Shown one piece after another: positions 43,870 through 52,611 of a stretch of DNA of 64,000 bases. The notes below the pieces were generated by a model. That model was not told the origin of the DNA. It searched no databases and saw only the letters and a list, made by a program, of their open reading frames with translations. Made by a program: the position numbers and the translations under genes. This DNA comes from Hyphomicrobiales bacterium (GTDB taxonomy: Bacteria > Pseudomonadota > Alphaproteobacteria > Rhizobiales > Rhizobiaceae): assembly GCA_900489925.1 (NCBI GenBank), contig UEHQ01000012.1:248001-312000 (forward strand), in the 5' to 3' direction. Each line of letters starts with the position of its first letter. The first letter of the stretch is position 1.

Positions 43870-44484
43870 ATGGAAGAGACCAGGAGCGAAGCCCGAGCAG
43901 GCACGGCCGAGGTTTCGGCACAGCGGCATCAGGCGGACCTTGCATTGCGTTTTCAGCAGACGATCCTGCCGCATATGGATGCCTGCTATAATTTTGCGCG
44001 GTTCCTCAGCCGCGATGCCGATGCGGCGCAGGACATTCTGCAGGATGCGTTTCTGCGAGCCTATCGTAGCTTCGAAACCTATCGCGGTGGGGATCCGCGC
44101 GCCTGGATATTCACCATCGTCCGCAATTGCTATCTCGCCTGGCAACAGAAGGGACGCCGCCGCGCCCGGTTCGAGACACCGCTGGACGAGAGTGGCACCG
44201 GTTCCGACGAGAGCGTGCCACACCAGGTCGCCTCGCAGGACGATACTGCCGAGACAGCCATGATCCGCGAGAACGAGTCGGACCTGGTTCGCCACGTGAT
44301 CAATGCGTTGCCCGATCCGATGCGGGAAATTCTGGTGCTGCGCGAACTGGAGGAACTGTCTTACCGGCAGATCGCCGAGATCATCGATGTCCCGATCGGT
44401 ACGGTGATGTCTCGCATAGCCCGCGCGCGCCACGAATTCGCCGAGGCGTGGGCCGCCCTCGGAGACATCGAGGTGCCGGCGTGA
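43870..44484 (+). CDS. ECF-family sigma factor
   Basis: A 204-residue extracytoplasmic-function sigma factor. Region 2 is QDILQDAFLRAYRSFETY with GGDPRAWIFTIVRNCYLAW. Region 4 is LPDPMREILVLRELEELSYRQIAEI with IDVPIGTVMSRIARAR. The start at 43870 (MEETRSEAR) fits the family; the frame is open further upstream but with atypical sequence. The stop overlaps the GTG start of the anti-sigma gene by 4 bp, the usual sigma/anti-sigma arrangement. Confidence 0.88.
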   Translation: MEETRSEARAGTAEVSAQRHQADLALRFQQTILPHMDACYNFARFLSRDADAAQDILQDAFLRAYRSFETYRGGDPRAWIFTIVRNCYLAWQQKGRRRARFETPLDESGTGSDESVPHQVASQDDTAETAMIRENESDLVRHVINALPDPMREILVLRELEELSYRQIAEIIDVPIGTVMSRIARARHEFAEAWAALGDIEVPA

Positions 44485-45281
44485 CGAAGGACCAGCAACT
44501 CGGTTGCGGGCAATGGGGCCCTGTGCTGCACGCCTTCATCGATGGCGAGCTTGATCTCGTGCAGGCCGCCCAGCTCGACGCACATCTGGCAGGCTGTGCG
44601 GACTGCAAGGCGGAGATCGAAAGGGTGCGCGACGTGCGGCAACTGATCGGACGAGATGGTGTACGCTACACGGCTCCAGAGGATGTACGGGCGCAAGTTC
44701 TGGCTGCCCTGCCGCTGGAAGCGGCCGTACCTTCCCCCGCGTTGCGTGCCGACATGCAGCCGCGACGGACATGGGACCGTCTCTTCCGCTTCGTCCGTGA
44801 TTGGAGCCTCGTTCCATCTCTGGCCGCGCTGGCGGCAAGTGCCATCCTCTTTTTCAACACGCCGGCGCCCGATCTGGGCATTGAAAATCAGCTGCTAGCC
44901 AGTCACGTGCATTCGATGCTGGCCGACCATCTGACTGATGTGCAGACCTCCAACCAGCACACGGTGAAGCCCTGGTTCAACGGCCGCATCGACTTCTCCC
45001 CCCCTGTGAACGACCTGTCGAAGGACGGCTTCCCACTCGTCGGCGGCCGGGTGGATTATATCGGCGGCCGCGTCGTCGCCACGCTCGTCTATCGGCACAA
45101 CGGGCACGTCATCAACCTGTTCATCTGGCCGCAGGCGGCCGGAAGCCAGACAGACAGCGAGCACGACGGCTACAACATGACAACATGGTCGGCCGACGGC
45201 CTCGTATTCTGGGCGGTATCGGACGTCAGCGCGCCCGACCTCGCCACATTCCGCACGAGCTTCATGCGACCGCCGGCCTGA
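44481..45281 (+). CDS. Membrane anti-sigma factor with zinc-finger domain
   Basis: A 266-residue anti-sigma factor. The N-terminal zf-HC2-type domain has His and two Cys (LHAFIDGELD and HLAGCADCK). One membrane helix is near residues 110-130 (WSLVPSLAALAASAILFF), followed by a periplasmic sensing domain. The GTG start at 44481 overlaps the sigma gene stop; upstream extensions of this frame run through the sigma gene and are not coding. It should hold the sigma factor until an envelope signal arrives. Confidence 0.87.
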   Translation: MTKDQQLGCGQWGPVLHAFIDGELDLVQAAQLDAHLAGCADCKAEIERVRDVRQLIGRDGVRYTAPEDVRAQVLAALPLEAAVPSPALRADMQPRRTWDRLFRFVRDWSLVPSLAALAASAILFFNTPAPDLGIENQLLASHVHSMLADHLTDVQTSNQHTVKPWFNGRIDFSPPVNDLSKDGFPLVGGRVDYIGGRVVATLVYRHNGHVINLFIWPQAAGSQTDSEHDGYNMTTWSADGLVFWAVSDVSAPDLATFRTSFMRPPA

Positions 45282-45393
45282 GACTTAGCACCTTTGGGCC
45301 TGACGCATTGGATTACGGGGAAAACCGCGGCCGTCCATTGCAGATTACTGTTTTGTCGAAGATGCTGCCTCAAAACCTGAGGAGTGCTCGCAA

Positions 45394-45636
45394 ATGCAGT
45401 CAGGCTTAGCAACGATCACCATCGATGATGACGGCTACAGCGAGCATGTTGCTTACGAGCTTTCAAGCCAGACCGGCCTGCTGTTTGGCGCACGCGAGCT
45501 TCTTGTCAGAGCCAAACAGGCGAAAGCGGTGCGCCTCGCGATTTTGACCACCCGCCTGGAGCATCCCATCCGCATCGGCAACATCGACGAAAGTTGCGCC
45601 AACTTCTCCATCCTTAAGAACACCAATCGGCGTTGA
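45394..45636 (+). CDS. Small hypothetical protein, 80 residues
   Basis: A soluble 80-residue protein with GAGGAG ten bases before the ATG. Beta-rich N-terminus (ATITIDDDGYSEHVAYEL) and a helix ARELLVRAKQAKAV. No signal peptide. It follows the anti-sigma gene by 112 bp in the same direction. Family not recognised. Confidence 0.5.
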   Translation: MQSGLATITIDDDGYSEHVAYELSSQTGLLFGARELLVRAKQAKAVRLAILTTRLEHPIRIGNIDESCANFSILKNTNRR

Positions 45637-45704
45637 TGGAGCTTGAGATCGCCATGCTGTAATGATCAGGCGGTCGACGCGTCAGTCCGGGCGGTTGCGA
45701 CCGA

Positions 45705-47147
45705 CTAAAGCGCGCGCGGCAGGCTGATGCACACGTCCAGCCCCCCATCCGGGTGATTGGAAAGCGTCACGTCGCCGTCCATTTTCCGCAGCAAGGTCCG
45801 CGCGATCGTCAGCCCTAGGCCGGATCCGCCCGTTCGTCTGTTGCGGGAATGCTCGAGCCGAACGAAAGGCTTGAAGACGTCCGTCATGCGGGAGGGGTCT
45901 ATTCCAGGACCGTCATCGCGCACTTTCAAAAGCACGCGGCGCGGCTCGAGAACGAGCGTCATGTGTGCTCTCGTGCCGTAGCTGATCGCGTTCTCGACCA
46001 CATTTCGGATAGCACGCCTGAGCGCGATCGGGGACGCGAGGCAAACGGGGCGCCCGGTCAGCCCCTCTTGCGCTTCGATTTCAATGTCCTCGTACTCGTC
46101 GGCAACGGTTTCAATGATCGACGTCATGTCGATACGCTCAAGCGTCTCGCCCGCGGAGTCCAGCTTTGCCAAACTGATGACCGATTCAACGGTTTCCTCG
46201 ATATCCGCAATGTCAGTGGTCAAGGCGGATTTCTCCTTGGAGCTTTTGAGGAGAGCGAGCCGCAATCGCATCTTCGTGACCGGCGTTCTCAAATCATGCG
46301 CAAGTGCCGCGGCGAGCAACGCTCGTTCTTCAACGTGTTCCTGAAGCAGGGCCTGTGTCTGATTGAGGGCCTTGGCCGCGCTGCGGTAGTCCCGGCTTCC
46401 TTTTTCGGCCAGAGGCGGGCTGTTCAGGTTCGATCCCAGGCGGGAAACCGCCGCTTCAAGGAGGTGATAAGGACCGGTAATTCGCGAGACGGCCCAAAAT
46501 GCGATCAGCACAACGCACGCACTTACAAACAGATAAGTCGGCAGGCTCTCGGGATTGAGCAGCGGCCCAATCGGCGTTAGCGGGGTCACGAAGTTGACCC
46601 ATTGGCCGTCCTTCAGCTGCAACGAGACGGTGTATCGCTGGCTGTTGAGGAAGTCGCGAGCAACCTCCGAGAGATCCTCCTCTACCTCGCCTGTGTCCTG
46701 CACGGCCGCATCGGCTGGCGGGGATGTGCCCGTCGTATTTGGCTCATCAAGCCGCACCCGGGCATCTGCAACGCCAAACTTGGTCAGTCTGGCGACAAGA
46801 ATATCCTCGACCTCGGCGAGCGTATCGGTTGCCGCAACTTGCGTCCCGACGGCGGGAAGCGATGAGAGACTGACGACGACCGTGGAATCGGCAAGCTCTC
46901 CGCTGAGATGCTTGCGTTCTTCGGCCGAGAGCGGGCTCATCAACTTTGCCAGCCAGACGGCACGTTCGTTCATTCGGTAGAGGTCGACGATCTCGCTCGA
47001 GCTAACGCGATTTCGCGCCATGATCATGAAGAGGGTTGTCTGTGAAACGAGAAGCGTGCCGATCAGGACAATCAAAAGCCATGCGGGGAGCGTACGCGGA
47101 AGGAACCGCCAGCGCGTCGTGAAAGGAGCAGTTGCAGTATCGGCCAT
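45705..47147 (-). CDS. Sensor histidine kinase
   Basis: A 480-residue membrane sensor kinase. Membrane helices lie near residues 20-40 and 215-235, enclosing a periplasmic domain of about 175 residues. A HAMP-like linker, the phosphoacceptor H-box LAHDLRTPVTKMRLRL, the N-box NVVENAISYG, and the ATP-binding motifs DDGPGIDP and GGSGLGLTIA follow. The start at 47147 has GAGGA upstream. No response regulator is adjacent; the nearest on the same strand is at 49755, beyond a divergent gene group. That regulator could be its partner. Confidence 0.9.
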   Translation of the reverse strand: MADTATAPFTTRWRFLPRTLPAWLLIVLIGTLLVSQTTLFMIMARNRVSSSEIVDLYRMNERAVWLAKLMSPLSAEERKHLSGELADSTVVVSLSSLPAVGTQVAATDTLAEVEDILVARLTKFGVADARVRLDEPNTTGTSPPADAAVQDTGEVEEDLSEVARDFLNSQRYTVSLQLKDGQWVNFVTPLTPIGPLLNPESLPTYLFVSACVVLIAFWAVSRITGPYHLLEAAVSRLGSNLNSPPLAEKGSRDYRSAAKALNQTQALLQEHVEERALLAAALAHDLRTPVTKMRLRLALLKSSKEKSALTTDIADIEETVESVISLAKLDSAGETLERIDMTSIIETVADEYEDIEIEAQEGLTGRPVCLASPIALRRAIRNVVENAISYGTRAHMTLVLEPRRVLLKVRDDGPGIDPSRMTDVFKPFVRLEHSRNRRTGGSGLGLTIARTLLRKMDGDVTLSNHPDGGLDVCISLPRAL

Positions 47148-47306
47148 AACGTCCTCGGAAAACGAAGCTTTAGCAGCCATAAATGTCAGGCGGAACGACT
47201 GCGTCACTAGATTTTACAAAACGGAAGCGTCTTTTACACGGTCCCGAAAAGTGCCGCGCGCGATCGTGTGCGATACCTGACTGGAAAGAGATTCGCGAGA
47301 CGTGCA

Positions 47307-47573
47307 ATGCCAGAACCAAAACCAGTGAGGAAACCCGCACCCGTGCCGCAGAAGGCAGGGGTCAACGACAACGAACCTCAGATCGATCGTGAGGCCGAGG
47401 AACTTCTGGCCCTGCTGGCAGGAGCCGGAGACTCCGGTCGGTTTCGAAGCCCGCGCGGTTTTGCAACGCCAAAGCCGGCCGCAGCCGCGTTCGGCATGAT
47501 CGATGTCGCGTTGGTAGCAGGCATCGCGACCACATCCCTGCTACTGATCGCGCTGGCCTATTTCTATGTCTAG
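47307..47573 (+). CDS. Small single-helix membrane protein
   Basis: An 88-residue protein with a Pro/Lys-rich N-terminus, an acidic segment (DREAEELLALLAGAGDSGRF) and one C-terminal membrane helix (VALVAGIATTSLLLIALAYF). It has tail-anchor topology, with the soluble part probably cytoplasmic. It overlaps the next gene by 8 bp. No known family. Confidence 0.6.
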   Translation: MPEPKPVRKPAPVPQKAGVNDNEPQIDREAEELLALLAGAGDSGRFRSPRGFATPKPAAAAFGMIDVALVAGIATTSLLLIALAYFYV

Positions 47574-47850
47574 CTGGCTGGGAGCGCTGTTGGCGGCAGC
47601 AATTGCCGGTGACATGGTCAGCGCTGCGAGCGCGCAAGAACTCCTGTCCGTACGCGACCAGCGCTGCGCGCGCATGCACCAGCAGCTTCAATCCGCCCTC
47701 ATCCAGGCCGTCAGCGAGGACGCCAGCGACGAGGCGCGAAAGCTGAACACCAAGGCGCTTCATCTCTGCGCCAGCGGCCGTCAATCGCAAGGGCTTAGAG
47801 CCTTTTCGGCCGCACTCGAGGTCCTTCAAAAAGCAGGAGCCGATCGGTGA
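47566..47850 (+). CDS. Small exported hypothetical protein
   Basis: A 94-residue protein with a signal peptide (residues 1-23, cleavage after ASA). The mature part is helical with two Cys (DQRCARMHQQL and LHLCASG), possibly disulfide-linked. It overlaps both neighbours by 4-8 bp, showing a coupled operon. Family unknown. Confidence 0.65.
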   Translation: MSSWLGALLAAAIAGDMVSAASAQELLSVRDQRCARMHQQLQSALIQAVSEDASDEARKLNTKALHLCASGRQSQGLRAFSAALEVLQKAGADR

Positions 47851-48059
47851 ACAAGATGCGACGTCGTCAGATCTCGGTCCTGTCAATCGCGCTTGGCACC
47901 ATTCTCCTGCTCGCCGGGACGGGACTGATCCTTGCTTCCGTCTTTTTCGTTGCGGCGATGCTGGCCGGCGCCTCCTACGACCTGAGCACGCCGTCCCTCC
48001 TTCTGCTGGGTGGATGCGTGCTCTGCGAACTGGCATTCACAACCTTGAGAAAGAGGTGA
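47847..48059 (+). CDS. Two-helix small membrane protein
   Basis: A 70-residue, GTG-initiated protein with two membrane helices (about residues 9-40 and 48-62). It overlaps the upstream gene by 4 bp and its stop overlaps the next ATG. No family recognised. Confidence 0.6.
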   Translation: MNKMRRRQISVLSIALGTILLLAGTGLILASVFFVAAMLAGASYDLSTPSLLLLGGCVLCELAFTTLRKR

Positions 48060-48670
48060 TGCCCATGCCCGGCCTGGTTCACGCGATCTTGAGCTCCGCT
48101 GGCCTTGCAGCAGCGATCGTTTCGTTGCCAGCCTATCTTCCATTTGGCGTTCCCGCGCAGACACGGCCGTCGGAGCTCGGCTGCGAGGCGCTGGCGGGCG
48201 GCGTCACGGATCATTCCGGCCAATATTCCTGCATGCGCCTGCCGCGCTCCGATCCGATGTTCGAGCAGTACATCCTTGCCTACGTCGACGGTGTCGGCCT
48301 CTGCAACGTGGTCGCCGTCTCTCCCTACATCAAGGACGACGCGAGGGGATCCACAACACGCCACCTCTTCGACCGGGCAGCCCGCTCGATGCAGAAGGAG
48401 CTTGGGCCGCCCAGCGAGAGCATCGATCATTCACATACCCCCATCGTCGCCGAAGACGGACACTTTCGGGAAGGCGTCATCAATCAGGACCGTCAGGTCT
48501 TCGATCAGTGGACGGGTTTGAGCCAGCGCTTCAGCAATCTCGACTCGGTCAGTTTGACCGTGTCGGGCGACCCGGACTGGGGCCTCGCTGTCTACGGCAT
48601 TTACCGGTTCAGCAACAACGATGCCTGCATGCGCGAGATGGAAGTGGTGACAGGACCGGATGGTGAGTAA
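48059..48670 (+). CDS. Exported hypothetical protein, 203 residues
   Basis: Start ATG at 48059 overlaps the preceding stop (TGATG). A signal peptide covers residues 1-31 (HAILSSAGLAAAIVSLPAYL). The mature protein has four Cys (GCEA, YSCMR, LCNV, DACMRE) that may pair, and polar beta-rich segments. It is predicted periplasmic. It overlaps the MprF/YbhN-like gene by 11 bp. Function unknown. Confidence 0.68.
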   Translation: MPMPGLVHAILSSAGLAAAIVSLPAYLPFGVPAQTRPSELGCEALAGGVTDHSGQYSCMRLPRSDPMFEQYILAYVDGVGLCNVVAVSPYIKDDARGSTTRHLFDRAARSMQKELGPPSESIDHSHTPIVAEDGHFREGVINQDRQVFDQWTGLSQRFSNLDSVSLTVSGDPDWGLAVYGIYRFSNNDACMREMEVVTGPDGE

Positions 48671-49652
48671 ACCGAGGGGAAAAAGCGAACGCATGACAGA
48701 ATTTCGCCGACGCATGAAAAGGGCTGAGATCGGTTGGAACCTTCTCGGGCTCGGCGCGATTGCCGTCAGTCTCTTCATTCTCGGCCGACAACTGCAAAGC
48801 ATCTCGCTCTCAGGATTACAAGCAAGTCTGCTTTCGATCGATCGGACGGCGCTCGTGGGATCGGCGCTGGCGGCAATGGCAGCCTATTTGCTGTTGGCCT
48901 CCTACGATCTGATGGCACTGAAATATCTGCGCCGCCAGATAAGACCGGCATACGCGCTGGCCTCCGGGGCAACGGCCTTTGCCGTCTCCCATACGATCGG
49001 CGCATCCGTTCTGTCGGGAGCGCTGCTGCGATACCGAGCCTATTCGGCAAAGGGAGTTCCGGCCTCGGAGGTCATGACGATGGTCGCCTTCTGCCTGGCG
49101 ACCTTTGTGCTCGGTATGCTGTTTGTCGGCGGCATCGTCTTCGTCATCGACCCCTATATCGCCGACCGGCTGACGGAGAGCCTGCCACTTGTCTCTCTGC
49201 GCACCGCAGGCCAGGTCATGGTCGGGCTATGCCTGCTCTATGTCGCTTTCAGCTTCCTGCCGTTGGGAAATGTGCGCGTGGCCGGCGTGACCATTTCATA
49301 TCCGCCCCCAGGAATCGCACTGTGCCAGCTGTCGATCGCGGCTGCGGAGATCCTTTGCGCCTCCCTGGTGATCTATCTGGTCCTTCCCACCGAGAACAAT
49401 CCAGGCCTGCTCGTTACAGCAGGCATCTTCATGATTGCGTTCGCCGCCGCGCTGGTATCACACGCGCCCGCCGGTCTGGGCGTCTTCGAGCTGATCTTCA
49501 TGGCGGGTCTCAGCGAGATGGCCAAGGAGGACGTCCTAGCCGCTCTGCTCGTGTTCCGCCTGTTCTATTTCATTGTTCCGTTCTTGCTGTCGGTCGTCGC
49601 GATCGCGATCTTTCAGCTTCGGGGTCCAGCGGGCGATCGGGTAACGCGCTAA
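48660..49652 (+). CDS. MprF/YbhN-like flippase-domain membrane protein
   Basis: A 330-residue protein with about eight membrane helices of the lysylphosphatidylglycerol synthetase/UPF0104 type. SHTIGASVLSGALLRYRAY and VSHAPAGLGVFELIF match the conserved parts of that domain. There is no C-terminal aminoacyl-transferase domain, so it resembles YbhN or an isolated flippase domain acting on a lipid substrate. ATG at 48660 has AGGA close upstream; ATG at 48693 is an alternative. Last gene of the small-protein operon. Confidence 0.83.
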   Translation: MVSKPRGKSERMTEFRRRMKRAEIGWNLLGLGAIAVSLFILGRQLQSISLSGLQASLLSIDRTALVGSALAAMAAYLLLASYDLMALKYLRRQIRPAYALASGATAFAVSHTIGASVLSGALLRYRAYSAKGVPASEVMTMVAFCLATFVLGMLFVGGIVFVIDPYIADRLTESLPLVSLRTAGQVMVGLCLLYVAFSFLPLGNVRVAGVTISYPPPGIALCQLSIAAAEILCASLVIYLVLPTENNPGLLVTAGIFMIAFAAALVSHAPAGLGVFELIFMAGLSEMAKEDVLAALLVFRLFYFIVPFLLSVVAIAIFQLRGPAGDRVTR

Positions 49653-49754
49653 CTCGCGACGACAGATCGCCGAGGTGCGACGAAACGATCCCGAAACATC
49701 ATTCCTGTGGATGCGCACCCGACATCCGCCATCACGCGACCAATCAGGTCCTGT

Positions 49755-50462
49755 TTAGTCCGCAGTGATCTCCGCCACGAATTGGTAACCGCCGCCTCGG
49801 ACGGTTTCGATCATCGATGGCGTGCGGGGATCGTCGTCGAGCTTGCGCCGAAGTCGGCTGACGAGAATGTCGATGCTTCTGTCGAAGCTCTGGCTTGCGT
49901 CGCCGCCGCACGCTTCGATCAATTGCTCGCGGCTGAGAACCCGCCCGCGTGCTTCGACGAGAGCGGCAAGCAGGTTGAATTCCGCGCGTGTCAATTCAAC
50001 GCGCACACCCGAGGGGTCCTGCAAGCGCCGGCGCTCGACGTCCATTGTCCAGCCTGCGAAACCGACATGACCGCTCGTGCGCGGCTGCTCCGGAGATACT
50101 TCGCCCTTGCGGCGAAGAACGGCACGGATTCTTGCCAGCAATTCGCGCGGATCGAAGGGCTTCGAAACGTAGTCGTCGGCGCCCATTTCCAGGCCGACGA
50201 TCCGGTCTGCGGTATCCGCGACAGCAGTCAGCATGATGATCGGCAGTTTCGATCGGGAGCGAATCTCCTGACATAACTCCAGGCCGCTCTTGCCCGGCAG
50301 CATGACGTCGAGCACGACGAGGTCGATGTCGGAAACCTCCAGCGCCGCGAGCAGACCTTGGCCGTCTTGCGCAAGCGATACACGCAGTCCGCGCCGCTGA
50401 AAAAAGTCCTTCAGCAGGCTGCGAATGTCGGCGTCATCATCAACGATGAGGATATGTGGCAA
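49755..50462 (-). CDS. OmpR-family response regulator
   Basis: A 235-residue regulator. The receiver domain has the acidic pocket VDDDAD and the phosphoacceptor in LVVLDVMLPG (Asp near residue 52), with the Lys in DYVSKPFDP. A winged helix follows (ELTRAEFNLLAALV and DRSIDILVSRLRRKLDDD). No kinase is adjacent; the nearest on the same strand is at 45705, separated by the opposite-strand gene run 47307-49652. Pairing is likely but unproven. Confidence 0.9.
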   Translation of the reverse strand: MPHILIVDDDADIRSLLKDFFQRRGLRVSLAQDGQGLLAALEVSDIDLVVLDVMLPGKSGLELCQEIRSRSKLPIIMLTAVADTADRIVGLEMGADDYVSKPFDPRELLARIRAVLRRKGEVSPEQPRTSGHVGFAGWTMDVERRRLQDPSGVRVELTRAEFNLLAALVEARGRVLSREQLIEACGGDASQSFDRSIDILVSRLRRKLDDDPRTPSMIETVRGGGYQFVAEITAD

Positions 50463-50623
50463 TGAACAGGCCTTCTCGAAGTGCGGACACGCCGCCAGCG
50501 CTTATATCGGAGCAAGCGGCGGTCAACTCAATACCATAGGCAAACCCGACATAAACCTTTCAAATTGTTCCAGGACGATGATGATACAATCGAGAAACAA
50601 TTCACTGAGATGGCAAACCAGGG

Positions 50624-50652
50624 AAGCCGCCGGACAGATAGCCCGGCGGCTT
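50624..50652. terminator. Hairpin downstream of isomerase gene
   Basis: AAGCCGCCGG, nine bases, CCGGCGGCTT: perfect 10-bp arms in the 247-bp gap 50463-50709. The short T/A ends on both strands suit a weak bidirectional terminator for the long minus-strand operon ending at 50710. Confidence 0.5.
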
Positions 50653-50709
50653 TAGTGTACCGCGTCTCGACCCGAAGCGGACCGACGTCGGCATGAGATT
50701 GCCTATCGG

Positions 50710-51624
50710 TTATTCGGCTGCAACCGCCGCGCGGGTGCCGTTCAGCGCGATCAGCCGCTTCGCACGCTCTAGCGACGCGCTCTGCTCGTTGCGATAACGG
50801 GCCCCGATTTCCATCATCAGCACGGTTCCCGGCAGGAACTCGAGCTCGCTGAAGATATCTTCCCAATCGATATCGCCCCAGCCGAGCGGCATGTGCAGGT
50901 CGCCGATACCGAGTGCCGTCGATTCCTGCAGGTGATACGGCTTGTAGAAAGCCTGCGGACGGCCGAAGGAGTCATGCACATGCAGGTGGCCGGCGACCGG
51001 TGCCATGGCGCGGATCTGCTCACGGAAGTTCAGGCCGCGATAGGTTGACTCGATGTAGGCGTGGCTGAAGTCGATAAGCGCGACGAGGTTCGGGTGACCG
51101 ACCGCCTTGACGGTCTCCGCGACCTCAACTGGCGTCTGGCGGTACTGCCCGGGCTCCGTCGTGAAGATGTTCTCGAACGCGACGCGCACGTCATAGCGCT
51201 TGGCGAACTCGGCCAACTCGAAGAGCGCTTCACGTTCGCGCTGGTCGGCGCCGGCACGTTCGAAGAGCTGGTCCGCGCGCAGGTTTCCGCCATGCTGAAC
51301 TATCACGCGGGCACCGATCTTGTCACAGACTTCCACCAGCGCCTTTGCGGCGTCGATCTGGTAGCGGGCCGTGGCGGGATCCATGAAGTTCGACGAGACA
51401 AGGCCGTGGACAGTGTAACGGAACGGGAACTGGGCGGTGATCGCCGCCAGGCGCTCGGCACGCTCCTTGACGACGCGACCGCCGGCGATCAGGTCGATGC
51501 TGGTCAGACCAAGCTCGACGGTGTCGACGCCAAGGCCGGCCAGGCGGCGCAGATCGGCTTCGAGGCTGTCTAGTTCTCCGTCGGTGGAACCGGAATTGAA
51601 ACCGGTCGAGATGATGTTGCTCAT
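50710..51624 (-). CDS. TIM-barrel sugar isomerase/epimerase
   Basis: A 304-residue xylose-isomerase-like TIM barrel (AP_endonuc_2 family). Metal-ligand-type residues occur in RVAFENIFT (Glu), VALIDFSHAYIE (Asp/His), HLHVHDSFG and a C-terminal VLMMEIGAR (Glu). Such enzymes isomerise or epimerise sugars or sugar acids with a divalent metal. It is the last gene of the operon with the family 5 ABC transporter, so it probably processes the imported compound after hydrolysis. Confidence 0.87.
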   Translation of the reverse strand: MSNIISTGFNSGSTDGELDSLEADLRRLAGLGVDTVELGLTSIDLIAGGRVVKERAERLAAITAQFPFRYTVHGLVSSNFMDPATARYQIDAAKALVEVCDKIGARVIVQHGGNLRADQLFERAGADQREREALFELAEFAKRYDVRVAFENIFTTEPGQYRQTPVEVAETVKAVGHPNLVALIDFSHAYIESTYRGLNFREQIRAMAPVAGHLHVHDSFGRPQAFYKPYHLQESTALGIGDLHMPLGWGDIDWEDIFSELEFLPGTVLMMEIGARYRNEQSASLERAKRLIALNGTRAAVAAE

Positions 51625-51721
51625 GGCAAGTCCTTCTTGAGGTTAGGATTAGATTGCTGTGGAAACCGCCACCGCATGAAAACTGTAGGCGGCCGGGTTT
51701 CTGACGCCCGGAACGCGCGGC

Positions 51722-52600
51722 TTAGCTGACGGTCGGGTCGAGCTTGTCGCGTAGCCAATCGCCGACGAGCGAGATGGAGAGGGTCGTCAGCATGATGACG
51801 CTGGCCGGCGCCAGCATGATCCACGGAGCGCGGGTCAGATATTCGCGCCCGAAGCCGACCATGTTGCCAAGGCTGGATTCCGGCGGCTGGACACCAAGGC
51901 CGAGAAACGAGAGCCCGCTTTCCATGAGGATGATTTCAGGGAAGGTCAGCGTCATCGAAACGATCAGCGTCGAAGCGACATTGGGGAGGATATGACGGAG
52001 ATAGACGCGCGTCGGCGTGGCACCAAGCTGCACGACCGCCGCGGCAAATCCCTGGGCTCCCGCGGCAATCGCCAGGCCGCGCGCGATCCGTGCATAGCGC
52101 TCCCATCCGTAAAAGCCCATCAGGCAAACGAGGAGAACCATGGATGAGCCGAAAAACGCGAGCACCGCCAGGGACATGATCAGGAACGGAAGCGCTGCCT
52201 GAAAGTCCGCCAGCACCAGCACGAGATGCTCGACAAAGCCGCGAAAGCGCGCCGCGGCAAAGCCGAGCAATGTACCGAAGACCGCCGACAGCAGCGTCGC
52301 GCCGAAGGCGATCACCAGCGAGATGCGGATCGACTGGACAAGGCGCGAGAGGACGTCACGCCCGAGTTCGTCGGTGCCAAGCCAGTGCTTGGCCGAGCCC
52401 GGCGGGGAAAGCCTGCTCGTCAGGTCCATAGCCGTGATGTTGTAGGGCTTGATATAGTCGGCAAGGACCGCGACCGCGACCATGGCGACGAGCCAAAGGA
52501 TACCGAACCCGACTAGCAGCGGGACCGTTCGCCGCAGACGCGAGATCCAGGTAGTTCCCTTTCGGGACGGCAGGGCTTCGCTGAAATCGGCAGTAGCCAT
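51722..52600 (-). CDS. ABC transporter permease, DppC/OppC-like
   Basis: A 292-residue permease with an N-terminal cytoplasmic stretch and about six helices. The family N-domain (TAMDLTSRLSPPGSAKHWLG with TDELGRDVLSRL) and the EAA-type loop (QLGATPTRVYLRHILPN) are clear. The ATG at 52600 with GAGGA upstream is preferred over a TTG at 52615. It forms the peptide-class importer with the preceding DppB-like permease. Confidence 0.9.
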   Translation of the reverse strand: MATADFSEALPSRKGTTWISRLRRTVPLLVGFGILWLVAMVAVAVLADYIKPYNITAMDLTSRLSPPGSAKHWLGTDELGRDVLSRLVQSIRISLVIAFGATLLSAVFGTLLGFAAARFRGFVEHLVLVLADFQAALPFLIMSLAVLAFFGSSMVLLVCLMGFYGWERYARIARGLAIAAGAQGFAAAVVQLGATPTRVYLRHILPNVASTLIVSMTLTFPEIILMESGLSFLGLGVQPPESSLGNMVGFGREYLTRAPWIMLAPASVIMLTTLSISLVGDWLRDKLDPTVS

Positions 52601-52611
52601 GGTATTTTTCC

